Positions 45,761 to 54,044 of a DNA stretch of 64,000 nucleotides are shown here, one piece after another. This DNA is from Saccharopolyspora_D taberi. GTDB taxonomy: Bacteria > Actinomycetota > Actinomycetes > Mycobacteriales > Pseudonocardiaceae. The notes beneath the pieces were generated by a model that was given only the letters and a program-made list of their open reading frames with translations, ran no database searches and was not told where the DNA came from. The stretch spans positions 62,001 to 126,000 of the forward strand of contig NZ_BAAAUX010000001.1 of assembly GCF_039534165.1 (NCBI RefSeq), read 5' to 3'. Made by a program: the position numbers and the translations under genes. Positions within the stretch are counted from its first letter, which is position 1. Every line of letters starts with the position of its first letter.

Positions 45761-46429
45761 GTGGACATCCGTGAGCGCCTCGCCGCCGCCACCCTCTACC
45801 TGTGCACCGACGCCCGCCGCGAGACCGGGGACCTCGCCGAGTTCGCCGACGCTGCGCTGGCCGGCGGAGTCGACGTGATCCAGTTGCGGGACAAGGGTTC
45901 CGAGGGCGAGCGCCGGTTCGGTCCGCTGGAGGCCCGGCAGGAACTGGAAGCCCTGGCCGTGCTGCGCGCCGCGTGCGATCGGCACGGCGCGCTGCTCTCG
46001 GTGAACGACCGGGCCGACATCGCCGCCGCGGCCGGGGTCGACGTGCTGCACCTCGGCCAGGACGACCTGCCGCTGGAGCACGCCCGCGCGCTGCTCGGCG
46101 ACGGCGTGCTGATCGGACGGTCCACTCATGACCCGGAGCAGACCAGGCAGGCCGCGGCGGAGACCGGTCTGGACTACTTCAGCGTGGGCCCGTGCTGGGC
46201 GACGCCGACCAAGCCGGGGCGGACTCCGGCCGGGCTCGACCTGGTGCGGGTGGCCGCGGAAGTCGCCGGAGACCGGCCGTTCTACCCCATCGGGGGGATC
46301 GATGTGGACCGGTTGCCGGAGGTGCTGGCAGCCGGTGCGAGCCGGGTCGCCGTGGTGCGCGCGATAAACGGCGCGGCCGACCCGCGTGCCGCCGCGGCGG
46401 AGCTGAAGGCGGCGCTGGTTTCGGCCTGA
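45761..46429 (+). CDS. thiE: Thiamine-phosphate synthase
   Basis: 222-aa TIM-barrel enzyme joining HMP-PP and thiazole phosphate. DVIQLRDKGSEGE, LSVNDRADIAAAAGVDVLHLGQDDLP and SVGPCWATPTKPGR are family motifs (usually GP-x-F-x-T-x-TK). GTG 45761 gives the expected VDIRERLAAATLYLCTDA start. No TPP riboswitch is visible in the 67-bp gap to thiO. A hairpin follows at 46483-46500. Confidence 0.94.
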   Translation: MDIRERLAAATLYLCTDARRETGDLAEFADAALAGGVDVIQLRDKGSEGERRFGPLEARQELEALAVLRAACDRHGALLSVNDRADIAAAAGVDVLHLGQDDLPLEHARALLGDGVLIGRSTHDPEQTRQAAAETGLDYFSVGPCWATPTKPGRTPAGLDLVRVAAEVAGDRPFYPIGGIDVDRLPEVLAAGASRVAVVRAINGAADPRAAAAELKAALVSA

Positions 46430-46482
46430 CGCCGGGGAAAGCTCTGCGATGCCGTGCAGGGACAAGCTTCCCCCTCTCGGAC

Positions 46483-46500
46483 GGTGCGGTCCACCGCACC
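46483..46500. terminator. Terminator-like hairpin after thiE
   Basis: GGTGCGGT-CC-ACCGCACC, 8-bp perfect stem 53 nt after the thiE stop. No clear U-tract, but it separates thiE from the ABC-transporter run. Confidence 0.55.
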
Positions 46501-46671
46501 GCAAAGCATGATTTCCACACTCCAGCCAGGACGTCAATGGGCTGAACTGGTGAGCGCTTTCCTTGCAGCGCTTGGGCATCCGGGCGTTCTTGCGGCCCCT
46601 GGCCGTGGTGCGGGATGGACGCGACGAGTACGGTGTGCAGCGGTGATCAGTTGATGGGGGGCTTTGCCGTG

Positions 46672-47442
46672 ATGCCTACTGGGGGCGGGGTCACCCTGGA
46701 CGGGGTCGCGCAGAGCTTCGGAGCCGTCGACGTCCTGCGCGATGTGGACTTCGCGGTGGCGCAGCACCGAAGTCTCGGGGTGATCGGCCCGAGCGGCTGC
46801 GGCAAGTCCACGCTGCTCTCGCTCATCGCCGGACTCGCCGAGCCCTCCGCGGGAACGGTCCGGGCAGGTGGCGCCGAGGATCCGGCGGGCAGGCTGGCCG
46901 CCTGCGCGCTCATGCCGCAGAAGGACCTCCTGCTGCCGTGGCGGAGGGCCATCGACAACGCCGCGCTGGCGCTGGAGAACCGCGGCGTGCCGCGCAAGAA
47001 GGCCCGCGAACGGGTCGCCCCGCTGTTCGAGCGGTTCCACCTGTCGGGTTTCGAGCGCAACTGGCCGCACGAGCTGTCCGGCGGAATGCGCCAACGCGTC
47101 GCGTTCCTGCGCACCCTGGTGGCGGACAAGGACGTGCTGCTTCTGGACGAACCGTTCGGCGGACTGGACTCCATCACCCGCGCCGACATGCAGGACTGGC
47201 TGCGCGGAGTGCTCGACGTGGAACCGCGCACCACCGTCCTGGTCACCCACGACGTGGAGGAAGCGCTGCTGCTGTGCGACGAGGTGGTCGTGCTGACCCC
47301 GAGACCCGCGACCGTGGTGGCGCGGATGCCGGTGGAACTGCCGGCGCGCGGTTCGCGGGCGCGGACCGTGGCGGATCCGGAGTTCGCCGCGCTGCGCGCC
47401 CGCGTGCTGTCCCTGCTCGGTTCGGGACGGGCGGAACCGTGA
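46672..47442 (+). CDS. ABC transporter ATP-binding protein (ThiZ/SsuB-type)
   Basis: 256-aa ATPase. Walker A GPSGCGKST, signature LSGGMRQRVA and Walker B LLLDEPFGGLD are present; QKDLLLPWRRAIDNAAL is the Q-loop region of the NitT/TauT/ThiZ group. Start uncertain: ATG 46672 (MPTGGG) or in-frame ATG 46654. The permease start overlaps its stop (GTGA). First gene of a seven-gene co-directional run that continues into the hydroxymethylcytosine-type genes, so its substrate is probably a pyrimidine. Confidence 0.9.
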   Translation: MPTGGGVTLDGVAQSFGAVDVLRDVDFAVAQHRSLGVIGPSGCGKSTLLSLIAGLAEPSAGTVRAGGAEDPAGRLAACALMPQKDLLLPWRRAIDNAALALENRGVPRKKARERVAPLFERFHLSGFERNWPHELSGGMRQRVAFLRTLVADKDVLLLDEPFGGLDSITRADMQDWLRGVLDVEPRTTVLVTHDVEEALLLCDEVVVLTPRPATVVARMPVELPARGSRARTVADPEFAALRARVLSLLGSGRAEP

Positions 47443-48206
47443 CCGCACCGGCGAACCAGCGCGCGACGGCGAAGTGGTGGCCCGCCGCGCTGCTCGTCGT
47501 GGTGCTGGTGGGGCTGTGGGAACTGGTCAGCGGTCTCGTGGACGTGCCCGAGTACCTCTTCCCGGCGCCGAGCGCGATCGTCCGGGCCGGAGTGGACAAC
47601 GCCGAGCTGCTCGCTTCCGCGAGCTGGGTGACCACCGAGGAACTGCTGCTGGGCCTGCTGCTGGCGGTGGTGGTCGCGTTGCTGATCGCGGTGGCGCTGC
47701 ACTTCTCGGTCCTGCTGCGCCGGACCGTGCTGCCGCTGCTGATCGCCTCGCAGACCGTGCCGGTGGTGGTGCTCGCGCCGATCCTGGCCATCGCCTTCGG
47801 CTACGGCATCCTGCCCAAGCTGGTCGTCGTCGCGCTGATCTGCTTCTTCCCGCTGGCCGTCGGCACCCTGGACGGGCTGCGGTCGGTGGACCCGGACCTG
47901 CCGCGGCTGATGCGCACCCTGGACGCGAGCCGGTGGGCGATCTTCCGCCGGGTGGAGTTCCCCTCGGCCCTGCCGCAGCTGTTCTCCGGCCTGCGGCTGG
48001 CGGTCACCTACGCAGCCATCGGCGCGGTGTTCGGCGAGTGGTCGGGCTCCACCGACGGCCTCGGATTCGTGATGCTGCAAGCCACCCCGCAGCTGCGCAC
48101 CGCGCTGGTGTTCGCCGCGATCGTCGTGCTCACCGCGGAAACGGTGGCGCTGTTCCTGTTCGTGCGCCTGCTGGAGAAGATCATCCTCAGATGGAACCGG
48201 AGGTGA
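47439..48206 (+). CDS. ABC transporter permease (ThiX-type)
   Basis: 255-aa inner-membrane permease of the NitT/TauT/ThiX family with about six helices. LFPAPSAIVRAGV near the N-terminus and RRVEFPSALPQLFSGLRLAVTYAAIGAVFGEW contain the EAA-like loop that docks on the ATPase. Overlaps the ATPase stop by 4 nt. The binding-protein gene is 8 nt downstream. Confidence 0.92.
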   Translation: MTAPANQRATAKWWPAALLVVVLVGLWELVSGLVDVPEYLFPAPSAIVRAGVDNAELLASASWVTTEELLLGLLLAVVVALLIAVALHFSVLLRRTVLPLLIASQTVPVVVLAPILAIAFGYGILPKLVVVALICFFPLAVGTLDGLRSVDPDLPRLMRTLDASRWAIFRRVEFPSALPQLFSGLRLAVTYAAIGAVFGEWSGSTDGLGFVMLQATPQLRTALVFAAIVVLTAETVALFLFVRLLEKIILRWNRR

Positions 48207-48213
48207 GCGCCGG

Positions 48214-49224
48214 ATGCGCGCCACACTGCCTGTCCGCGCCGCGGTTGCTGTCCTTGCCGTCCTGCTGACCGCGGTCGGCTGCTCCGGTGGCGGGCAGACC
48301 GCGCCGCCCGGTGGCAAAGCCGACGTGCGGGTGCTGCTGGACTGGTTCCCCAACCCCGACCACGTCGGCCTCTACACGGCCAACGACAGGGGGATGTTCA
48401 CCGCGGCGAACCTGAACGTGACGCTGACCCCGCCGTCCAACCCGGCCGACCCGCTCAAGCTGGTCGCCGCCGAGCAGGTGGAGCTGGGCATCTCCTACGA
48501 ACCGGACGTGCTGATGGCCGCCGAGCAGGACCTGCCGGTGACCGCGGTGGCCGCGCTGGTGCCGACCGCGCTGAACTCGCTGATGTCGGTCAACACCTCG
48601 CCGGTGCGCACCCCGGCGGACCTGGCCGGCAAGACCGTCGGCACCGCCGGGCTGCCCTCCGACGACGTCTACCTCAAGCAGATCACCGCCAAGCACGGGG
48701 TGGACCTGAACTCGGTGAACAAGGTCAACGTCAGCTCGAACCTGGTGGCCGCGATGCTCTCCGGCCAGGTCGACGCCACGATCGGCGCCTACCGCAACAT
48801 CGAGGGCGTGCAGCTCACCGACGCGGGCAAGGCACCGACGATCGTGCCGGTGACCGACGCGGGCGTGCCGGAGTACGACGAGCTGGTCGTGGTGGCCAAC
48901 CGGGACCGGCTGCGCGACGACCCCGGGTACCGGGACGCGGTGAAGCGGTTCATCGGTGCGCTGGGGCAGGGAGTCTCGGCGGCGCAGGCGGATCCGAAGT
49001 CGGCCGCCGAGTCGATGCGCAAGGTCGCGACCGGGTTCGAGCCCGCCACGATCGACCGGATGGTCGAGGCGACCACGCCGCTGCTGACCAATCCCCGCGG
49101 TTTCGGCCGGATGGACCCGGCGAAGTGGCAGGCCTTCGCCGACTGGCTGCACGCATCGGGCATGGCCAAGGAGAAGATCGACGCGGGGCCGCTGGTCACC
49201 AACGACTACGTGCCTGCCGGGTAG
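48214..49224 (+). CDS. NMT1/THI5-type substrate-binding lipoprotein
   Basis: 336-aa lipoprotein with lipobox cysteine at residue 23 (TAVGC). LLDWFPNPDHVGLYTANDRGMF is the signature of pyrimidine-type (HMP or formylaminopyrimidine, ThiY-like) binding proteins related to THI5/NMT1. Together with the ATPase and permease it likely imports an HMP-like pyrimidine or salvage product. 38 nt before the thymidylate-synthase-like gene, same direction. Confidence 0.9.
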   Translation: MRATLPVRAAVAVLAVLLTAVGCSGGGQTAPPGGKADVRVLLDWFPNPDHVGLYTANDRGMFTAANLNVTLTPPSNPADPLKLVAAEQVELGISYEPDVLMAAEQDLPVTAVAALVPTALNSLMSVNTSPVRTPADLAGKTVGTAGLPSDDVYLKQITAKHGVDLNSVNKVNVSSNLVAAMLSGQVDATIGAYRNIEGVQLTDAGKAPTIVPVTDAGVPEYDELVVVANRDRLRDDPGYRDAVKRFIGALGQGVSAAQADPKSAAESMRKVATGFEPATIDRMVEATTPLLTNPRGFGRMDPAKWQAFADWLHASGMAKEKIDAGPLVTNDYVPAG

Positions 49225-49262
49225 TCCCACGTTCCACCTCGACGTGCCTGGAGGTACGCGGT

Positions 49263-50231
49263 ATGGAGTTCGAGACCTTTCACCACGCCTACGCGGCGAC
49301 GTTGCGATCGGTGGCCGGGGATCCGACCTACCGCAACGCCCCGCGCGGAGCGGCCAGCCGGGAACGCCTCGGCGTGCAGTACGTGCTGCGCGACGCGACC
49401 CAGCGGGTTCCGGTGATCCCGGCCCGGCGGCTCAACATCGTGTTCAACCTCGCCGAGTCGCTGTGGTACCTGTCCGGCCGGGACGACCTGGAGTTCATCG
49501 CGACCTACGCGCCCAGCATCGCCAAGTACTCCGCGGACGGGGTCCGGCTGACCGGAACCGCCTACGGCAAGGCGATCTTCGGCCGCGACCAGTGGCGCAC
49601 GGTGGTCGAGCAGCTGCGCGAGGACCCGGACAGCAAGCGGGCGGTGCTGCAGATCTTCCGCGGGGAGGAGCTCCAGGTCCCGTCCAACCCGGACGTGTCG
49701 TGCACGCTGGGCCTCCAGTTCCTGATCCGCGAGGGCGCGCTGCACGCGGTGGGTTTCATGCGGGCCAACGACGCCTACCGGGGGATGAGCAGCGACGTCT
49801 TCTCCTTCACCTTCCTCCAGGAGGTGATGGCCCGCGAACTGGGGCTGCGGGTCGGGGAGTACGTGCACAGCGTCGGGTCGATGCACGTGTACGACGTGGA
49901 CAGCGACCGGGTGGACCGGGTGCTGGCCGACCCGGCCGCGTACGAGGATCCGGCGCTGCGCTTCCCGGAGATGCCGGAGGGCGACAACTGGCCCGCGATC
50001 CGGGAAGTCCTGCGCATCGAGGAACTGCTGCGCACCGGCGGGCACCGAGTGAGCTCCACAGTGGACTTGCCGGAGTACTGGGACCAGGTGGTGCGGTTGT
50101 TCGAGGTGCACCGCCGGGTGCGCGCCGAGGAGCCGCTGGACGAGGAGCTGCTCGGCTCGCTCTGGCCGCTGTACCGGTACCTGGTGGAGAACTGGCAGCT
50201 GCGGCGCGCCGCGGTGGCGCCTACGAGCTGA
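49263..50231 (+). CDS. Thymidylate-synthase-family nucleotide hydroxymethylase (MilA/BcmA-like)
   Basis: 322-aa thymidylate-synthase-fold enzyme. C147 in NPDVSCTLGLQF is the nucleophile and SKRAVLQIF holds the phosphate-binding Arg. In thymidylate synthase the segment after the catalytic Cys reads GLPFN; here it is GMSSD with D178 replacing the Asn that contacts uracil. That exchange is the known hallmark of (d)CMP hydroxymethylases such as T4 dCMP hydroxymethylase, MilA and BcmA. Predicted to make 5-hydroxymethyl-CMP from CMP and methylene-THF. Real dTMP synthesis is less likely given this residue and the cluster. Confidence 0.85.
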   Translation: MEFETFHHAYAATLRSVAGDPTYRNAPRGAASRERLGVQYVLRDATQRVPVIPARRLNIVFNLAESLWYLSGRDDLEFIATYAPSIAKYSADGVRLTGTAYGKAIFGRDQWRTVVEQLREDPDSKRAVLQIFRGEELQVPSNPDVSCTLGLQFLIREGALHAVGFMRANDAYRGMSSDVFSFTFLQEVMARELGLRVGEYVHSVGSMHVYDVDSDRVDRVLADPAAYEDPALRFPEMPEGDNWPAIREVLRIEELLRTGGHRVSSTVDLPEYWDQVVRLFEVHRRVRAEEPLDEELLGSLWPLYRYLVENWQLRRAAVAPTS

Positions 50232-50241
50232 GGAGGACGGG

Positions 50242-50985
50242 TTGGGCACCGACTGGAAGCACAGCACCGCGGTCGCGGACGGCTTCGACGCCTACGACGA
50301 CCTGCCCGAGCGGGTTCTGGGCTACGCGACGGTCTTCGACCGCCTCGGCGAAGACGTGCGCACCGTGCTGGACTACGGCTGCGGGCCGGGGAAGGTCGCG
50401 CTGCGACTGGCCGAGGCCCGTGACGTGGACGTGATCGGGGTCGACATCTCCGAGCGAATGCTGGAGATCGCCAGGGAGGTCCGCCCGCATCCCAGGGTGG
50501 ACTACCGCCGGATCGAGTCCGGGCGGGTGCCGTTCCTCGGCGACGGGTCGGTGGACGCGGCGATTTCCTGCTACGTCTACATCAACATCGGCGACCTGGA
50601 CGTGATCCGCGCGATCGCGGCCGAGGTGCACCGGGTGCTCCGCCCGGGTGGGCGGTACGCGGTGCTGGACACCAACCCGGACACGACCGGCGTGCAGTTC
50701 TCCACCTTCCGCAACGGGGAGCCCGGCCTGGACTACGCGAAGGGGCAGCGCAGGCAGGTGCTGCTCAACCGTCCGGACGGCGAGGTGCTGGAGCTGTCCG
50801 ACTACCACTGGCCCCGGCAGACCTACGGAGAAGTGCTCGCGGACGCGGGTTTCACGTCGGTGGAGTACTCGACCCCGGTGCTCGGCGACATCCCCGGCGC
50901 GCAGGTCGCGGGCACGCTGCTGGACACCGGACGGCCCGCGGAGGCCGAAGCAGCGCCGTTCCTCATCGTGACAGGAGTGAAGTGA
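50242..50985 (+). CDS. SAM-dependent methyltransferase (class I)
   Basis: 247-aa Rossmann methyltransferase. Motif I VLDYGCGPG (residues 42-50), acidic ligand in VIGVDISERM, and SCYVYINIGDLDVI as motif IV. TTG 50242 has AGGAGG 5 nt upstream. It lies between the hydroxymethylase (10-nt gap) and the MilB-like hydrolase (1-nt gap), all in one direction. By analogy with BcmC it may O-methylate 5-hydroxymethylcytosine at the ring; that assignment is inferred from position. Confidence 0.85.
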   Translation: MGTDWKHSTAVADGFDAYDDLPERVLGYATVFDRLGEDVRTVLDYGCGPGKVALRLAEARDVDVIGVDISERMLEIAREVRPHPRVDYRRIESGRVPFLGDGSVDAAISCYVYINIGDLDVIRAIAAEVHRVLRPGGRYAVLDTNPDTTGVQFSTFRNGEPGLDYAKGQRRQVLLNRPDGEVLELSDYHWPRQTYGEVLADAGFTSVEYSTPVLGDIPGAQVAGTLLDTGRPAEAEAAPFLIVTGVK

Positions 50986-50986
50986 G

Positions 50987-51457
50987 TTGAGCACACGCAG
51001 CGTTTTCCTCGGCGGTCCGTTCAAGGCCCTGGTCGACGCGGACGGCAACATGCGGCCGGAGGAGCGCGACAGGCTGGAGAAGCTGATCGCGGGCTTGGAG
51101 GCGGCCGGGTACAACGTGTACAACGCGCACCGCCGGGAGAGCTGGGGCTCGAAGTTCCTGCCGCCGGAGGAGTGCACGAGGCTGGACTTCGAGGAGATCT
51201 CGGACAGCGCGGTGTTCGTGGCCTTCCCCGGGGCCCCGGCCTCACCGGGAACGCACATCGAGATCGGCTGGGCCTCGGCCCTGGGCAAACCGGTGGTGCT
51301 GCTGCTGGAGGAAGGAGCGGAGTACGCCTTCCTGGTGCGCGGCCTGCACGCGGTCGCCAACGTGACCGAACTGACCCTGGCCCCCGGCGAGGACCCGACC
51401 GACCGGGTCGTGGAAGCCGTCCGGGCCGCCGACCTCGCAGCCGCCGGGAGCGCGTGA
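50987..51457 (+). CDS. MilB/BcmB-like nucleotide N-glycosidase (nucleoside 2-deoxyribosyltransferase family)
   Basis: 156-aa protein. VFLGGPFKALVD at the start, VYNAHRRESWGSKFLPPEECTRLD in the middle, and ASPGTHIEIGWASALGKPVV carrying the catalytic Glu92 match the MilB/BlsM branch, which hydrolyses CMP or hydroxymethyl-CMP to the free base and ribose 5-phosphate. TTG 50987, AGGAG about 10 nt upstream. Located right after the methyltransferase, it should release 5-hydroxymethylcytosine (or its methylated form) from the nucleotide. Confidence 0.85.
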   Translation: MSTRSVFLGGPFKALVDADGNMRPEERDRLEKLIAGLEAAGYNVYNAHRRESWGSKFLPPEECTRLDFEEISDSAVFVAFPGAPASPGTHIEIGWASALGKPVVLLLEEGAEYAFLVRGLHAVANVTELTLAPGEDPTDRVVEAVRAADLAAAGSA

Positions 51458-51459
51458 CG

Positions 51460-52224
51460 ATGCCGAGCATCGCGGACGGATTCGACGGATTCATCGTGGA
51501 CCTCGACGGGGTGGTCCACCTCGGATGGGAGCCGATCCCCGGCGCGGTGGACGCACTGCGCGAACTCGACCGGCGCGGCAAGGGTGTCGTCTACCTGACC
51601 AACGACCCGCAGTTCGCCCGCACGGCGATCACCGCGAAGCTGACCGGCCTCGGCCTGGAAGTGCCCGCGGAGTCGGTGGTCACCTCCGGCTGGGCGGCGG
51701 CGGTGAAGGTGTCCGACGGCGGAGCGGCGGTGTACGTGATCGGCTCCGAGGAACTGCGCTCGGAGGTGACCCTGGCAGGAGGCAGGGTGCTCTCCGCGGC
51801 GGAAGCGGGCTCGGCCGACCGCATCCTGGTGGCCGGCCACACGGGCTTCGACTACGACGAACTCCGCGCGGCCTGCCGAGCGGGGGAGAACGGCGCGGAA
51901 CTGTACGCCACCAACCGCGACGCCACGTTCCCGATGCGGGACGGCCCGTGGCCGGCGACCGGAGCGATCCTGGCAGCGGTCGAAACGGCGTTGGGACGAA
52001 CCGCGACCAGCGTGGGCAAACCGGAGCCGGAGATCTTCGAAGTGGCGAAGTCCTTGCTGGGAGGGGGAAATGTCGCGGTAGTCGGCGACCGCCCGGACAC
52101 GGATGTGCTGGGCGGACGCCGGGCGGGCCTGCCGACGATCCTGGTCGGCGGCGCCACTCCGGCGGACCTGGTCCGCCCGGACCACGTGCTACCGGACCTG
52201 GCGGGCCTGCTGGGAGACCGCTAG
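51460..52224 (+). CDS. HAD-IIA phosphatase of the pyrimidine cluster
   Basis: 254-aa HAD-IIA phosphatase (NagD-like). Motif I IVDLDGVVHLGW carries the catalytic Asp pair, motif II YLTNDP, motif III VGKPEPEIFE and motif IV VGDRPDTDV. ATG 51460 (GGGAG 9 nt upstream) is preferred to the GTG at 51454 that would overlap the previous stop. Last gene of the run. Could dephosphorylate ribose 5-phosphate or a nucleotide intermediate; inferred. Confidence 0.82.
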   Translation: MPSIADGFDGFIVDLDGVVHLGWEPIPGAVDALRELDRRGKGVVYLTNDPQFARTAITAKLTGLGLEVPAESVVTSGWAAAVKVSDGGAAVYVIGSEELRSEVTLAGGRVLSAAEAGSADRILVAGHTGFDYDELRAACRAGENGAELYATNRDATFPMRDGPWPATGAILAAVETALGRTATSVGKPEPEIFEVAKSLLGGGNVAVVGDRPDTDVLGGRRAGLPTILVGGATPADLVRPDHVLPDLAGLLGDR

Positions 52225-52236
52225 GGGCTGTCGGTC

Positions 52237-52635
52237 GTGCTCACCGCTGAAAACATCAACGACTGCACCAGGTTCGCCGACGTCATGGCCGGAATCCGTT
52301 TCCAGGGTCACGGTCCGGGCAGGCCACGCACCCGCCCTGACCGGGTCATCGCCGACAAGGGCTACTCCAGCCGCGCCATCCGCGGATACCTGAAGCGGCG
52401 CGGCATCCCCGCCACCATCCCTGAACGCGCCGACCAACAAGCCAACCGCAAGCGCACAGGCCGCACCGGTGGCCGACCACCCACCTTCGACCCCAGCATC
52501 TACACACGCCGAAACGTCGTCGAGCGCTGCTTCCAACACCTCAAGCACTACCGCGCCATCGCCACCCGGTACGACAAAACCGCCCAGTCCTACCAAACCG
52601 TGATCAACCTCGCCTCACTGATCACCTGGCTTTGA
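52237..52635 (+). pseudogene. IS5-family transposase, 5'-truncated remnant
   Basis: 132 residues matching the C-terminal half of an IS5-type DDE transposase: RPDRVIADKGYSSRAIRGYL, GRPPTFDPSIY and RRNVVERCFQHLKHYRAIATRYDK (the conserved catalytic Glu region). The N-terminal half, including the first Asp of the DDE triad, is missing, so it is inactive. No clear terminal inverted repeats. It lies immediately after the HAD gene and marks the right end of the pyrimidine cluster. Confidence 0.8.
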
Positions 52636-52644
52636 GGACACCCG

Positions 52645-53955
52645 CTAACGGATGCGCTCCAGGATGCGCAGGAAGGACTCGTTGGCCTTGGCCAGCACCT
52701 CGTCCTCGTCGACGGTGGTGAACACCCGGTCGTCGTAGACCACTACGCCGTCCACGATCGTCGTGGAAACGGCGGACCCGTTGGCGGCGAAAACCAGGTG
52801 CGAGTACAGGTGATCAGCGTTGCCCGGCTCCAGCGGGGTGAACGCCTGGTCGTGCAGATCGACCAGCACGACATCGGCCTTCCGGCCCACGGACAGCTCG
52901 CCGGTCTCGTGCCCGAGCGCGCGGGAACCGTTGCGAGTGGCCATGGTCAGCATCTGCGGGGCCTGCAACAGTCCGGCGTCCACCCGGTTGGCGCGGTGGA
53001 CGAGCGAACCGAACTTCATCACCTCGAACAGGTCCCGGCTGTTGTTGCACTCGGCGGCGTCGTGCCCGAGACCGACGTTGAGCCCGGCGGCCAGCATCTC
53101 CGGCACCCGGGCGATCCCGTTGCCCAGCTTGGCGTTCGAGCTGGGGTTGTGCGAGATCTGGGTGCCGGTCTCGCGCATCAGGGCGATCTCGGCGTCCGAC
53201 AACCAGACGCAGTGCGCCGCCACGCAGTCGCTGCCGAGAACGCCGGTCTCGTAAGCGAGTTCGGTGGGCCTGCGCCCCCAGCGCTCGCGCACGGTCTCCA
53301 CCTCGCCGAGGGATTCGTTGAGGTGGATGTGGATCCCGGTGCCCAACTGGTCGGCGAGCCCGCGCGCGTCGCGCAGCAGTTCCGGAGAAGCCAGCGGCAA
53401 CCACTCGATCCCGACCCGGACCTCGATCCGCCCGCCCGCCTTGCCGTGCCACTGCCGATGAGCGGTTTCGTTGTCGGCCAACGTATCCAGGTTGTGCTCG
53501 TCGGTCGCCACGTCGTTGGACAGCACGGCCCGGATGCCGATCTCCTCGGCGGCACGGCCCAACGCGTCGAGCTGGCGGTACATGTCGTTGACCGTGGTGA
53601 CCCCGGACCGCAGCGATTCGCTGTAGCTGGCGAGCGCGGCCCAGTAGGCGGCCTCCGGGTCCAGCGCCCGGATGATCGGATACCAGCAGGTTTCCAGATA
53701 TTCCAGCAGGGGAAGGTGATCGCTGTACCCCTTGCCCAGCGCGGTGTGGTAGTGCAGGTCGACCAGCCCTGGAATGACGGCCTTGCCCCGGGCGTCGATC
53801 ACCCGAGCCCCGGCGGGAGGGGTGACGGCCTCCCCGGCGGGATGCACCCCGGTGATCCGGCCGCCTTCGACGACGAGCGTGCCACCGTGCAACACCTCGC
53901 CGGAGTCGTTCATAGTGACCACGATGCCGTTGGCGATGACCAGTGCGTCGGACAA
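52645..53955 (-). CDS. TRZ/ATZ-type amidohydrolase (metal-dependent deaminase/chlorohydrolase family)
   Basis: 436-aa metallo-hydrolase of the amidohydrolase superfamily. VDLHYHTALGK (HxH metal ligands), GIHIHLNES, VAAHCVWLS and GLGHDAAECNN are its conserved blocks, as in S-adenosylhomocysteine/guanine deaminases and s-triazine hydrolases. TTG 53955 has GGAGGGGG upstream. Opposite strand to the pyrimidine cluster and separated from it by the IS remnant. Substrate unknown; a substituted pyrimidine is an open possibility. Confidence 0.88.
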   Translation of the reverse strand: MSDALVIANGIVVTMNDSGEVLHGGTLVVEGGRITGVHPAGEAVTPPAGARVIDARGKAVIPGLVDLHYHTALGKGYSDHLPLLEYLETCWYPIIRALDPEAAYWAALASYSESLRSGVTTVNDMYRQLDALGRAAEEIGIRAVLSNDVATDEHNLDTLADNETAHRQWHGKAGGRIEVRVGIEWLPLASPELLRDARGLADQLGTGIHIHLNESLGEVETVRERWGRRPTELAYETGVLGSDCVAAHCVWLSDAEIALMRETGTQISHNPSSNAKLGNGIARVPEMLAAGLNVGLGHDAAECNNSRDLFEVMKFGSLVHRANRVDAGLLQAPQMLTMATRNGSRALGHETGELSVGRKADVVLVDLHDQAFTPLEPGNADHLYSHLVFAANGSAVSTTIVDGVVVYDDRVFTTVDEDEVLAKANESFLRILERIR

Positions 53956-54044
53956 GTCGGTTCCCCCTCCGCTCGTGACTCCGCACGAACGTACTCTTCG
54001 GGGGCGCGGGGGTAAATCGCTTGCGGCGTGGGGGTTTCTGGGCG

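Noticed and set aside
45694..46671. Possible TPP (THI-box) riboswitch near thiE or the ABC transporter
   Set aside because: Looked for CUGAGA and the ACCUGAUCUGG-type block on both strands in the gaps; not present. Only a simple hairpin at 46483-46500 is seen.
52225..52660. Intact IS element with terminal inverted repeats
   Set aside because: No matching termini or target duplication could be found around the transposase fragment.
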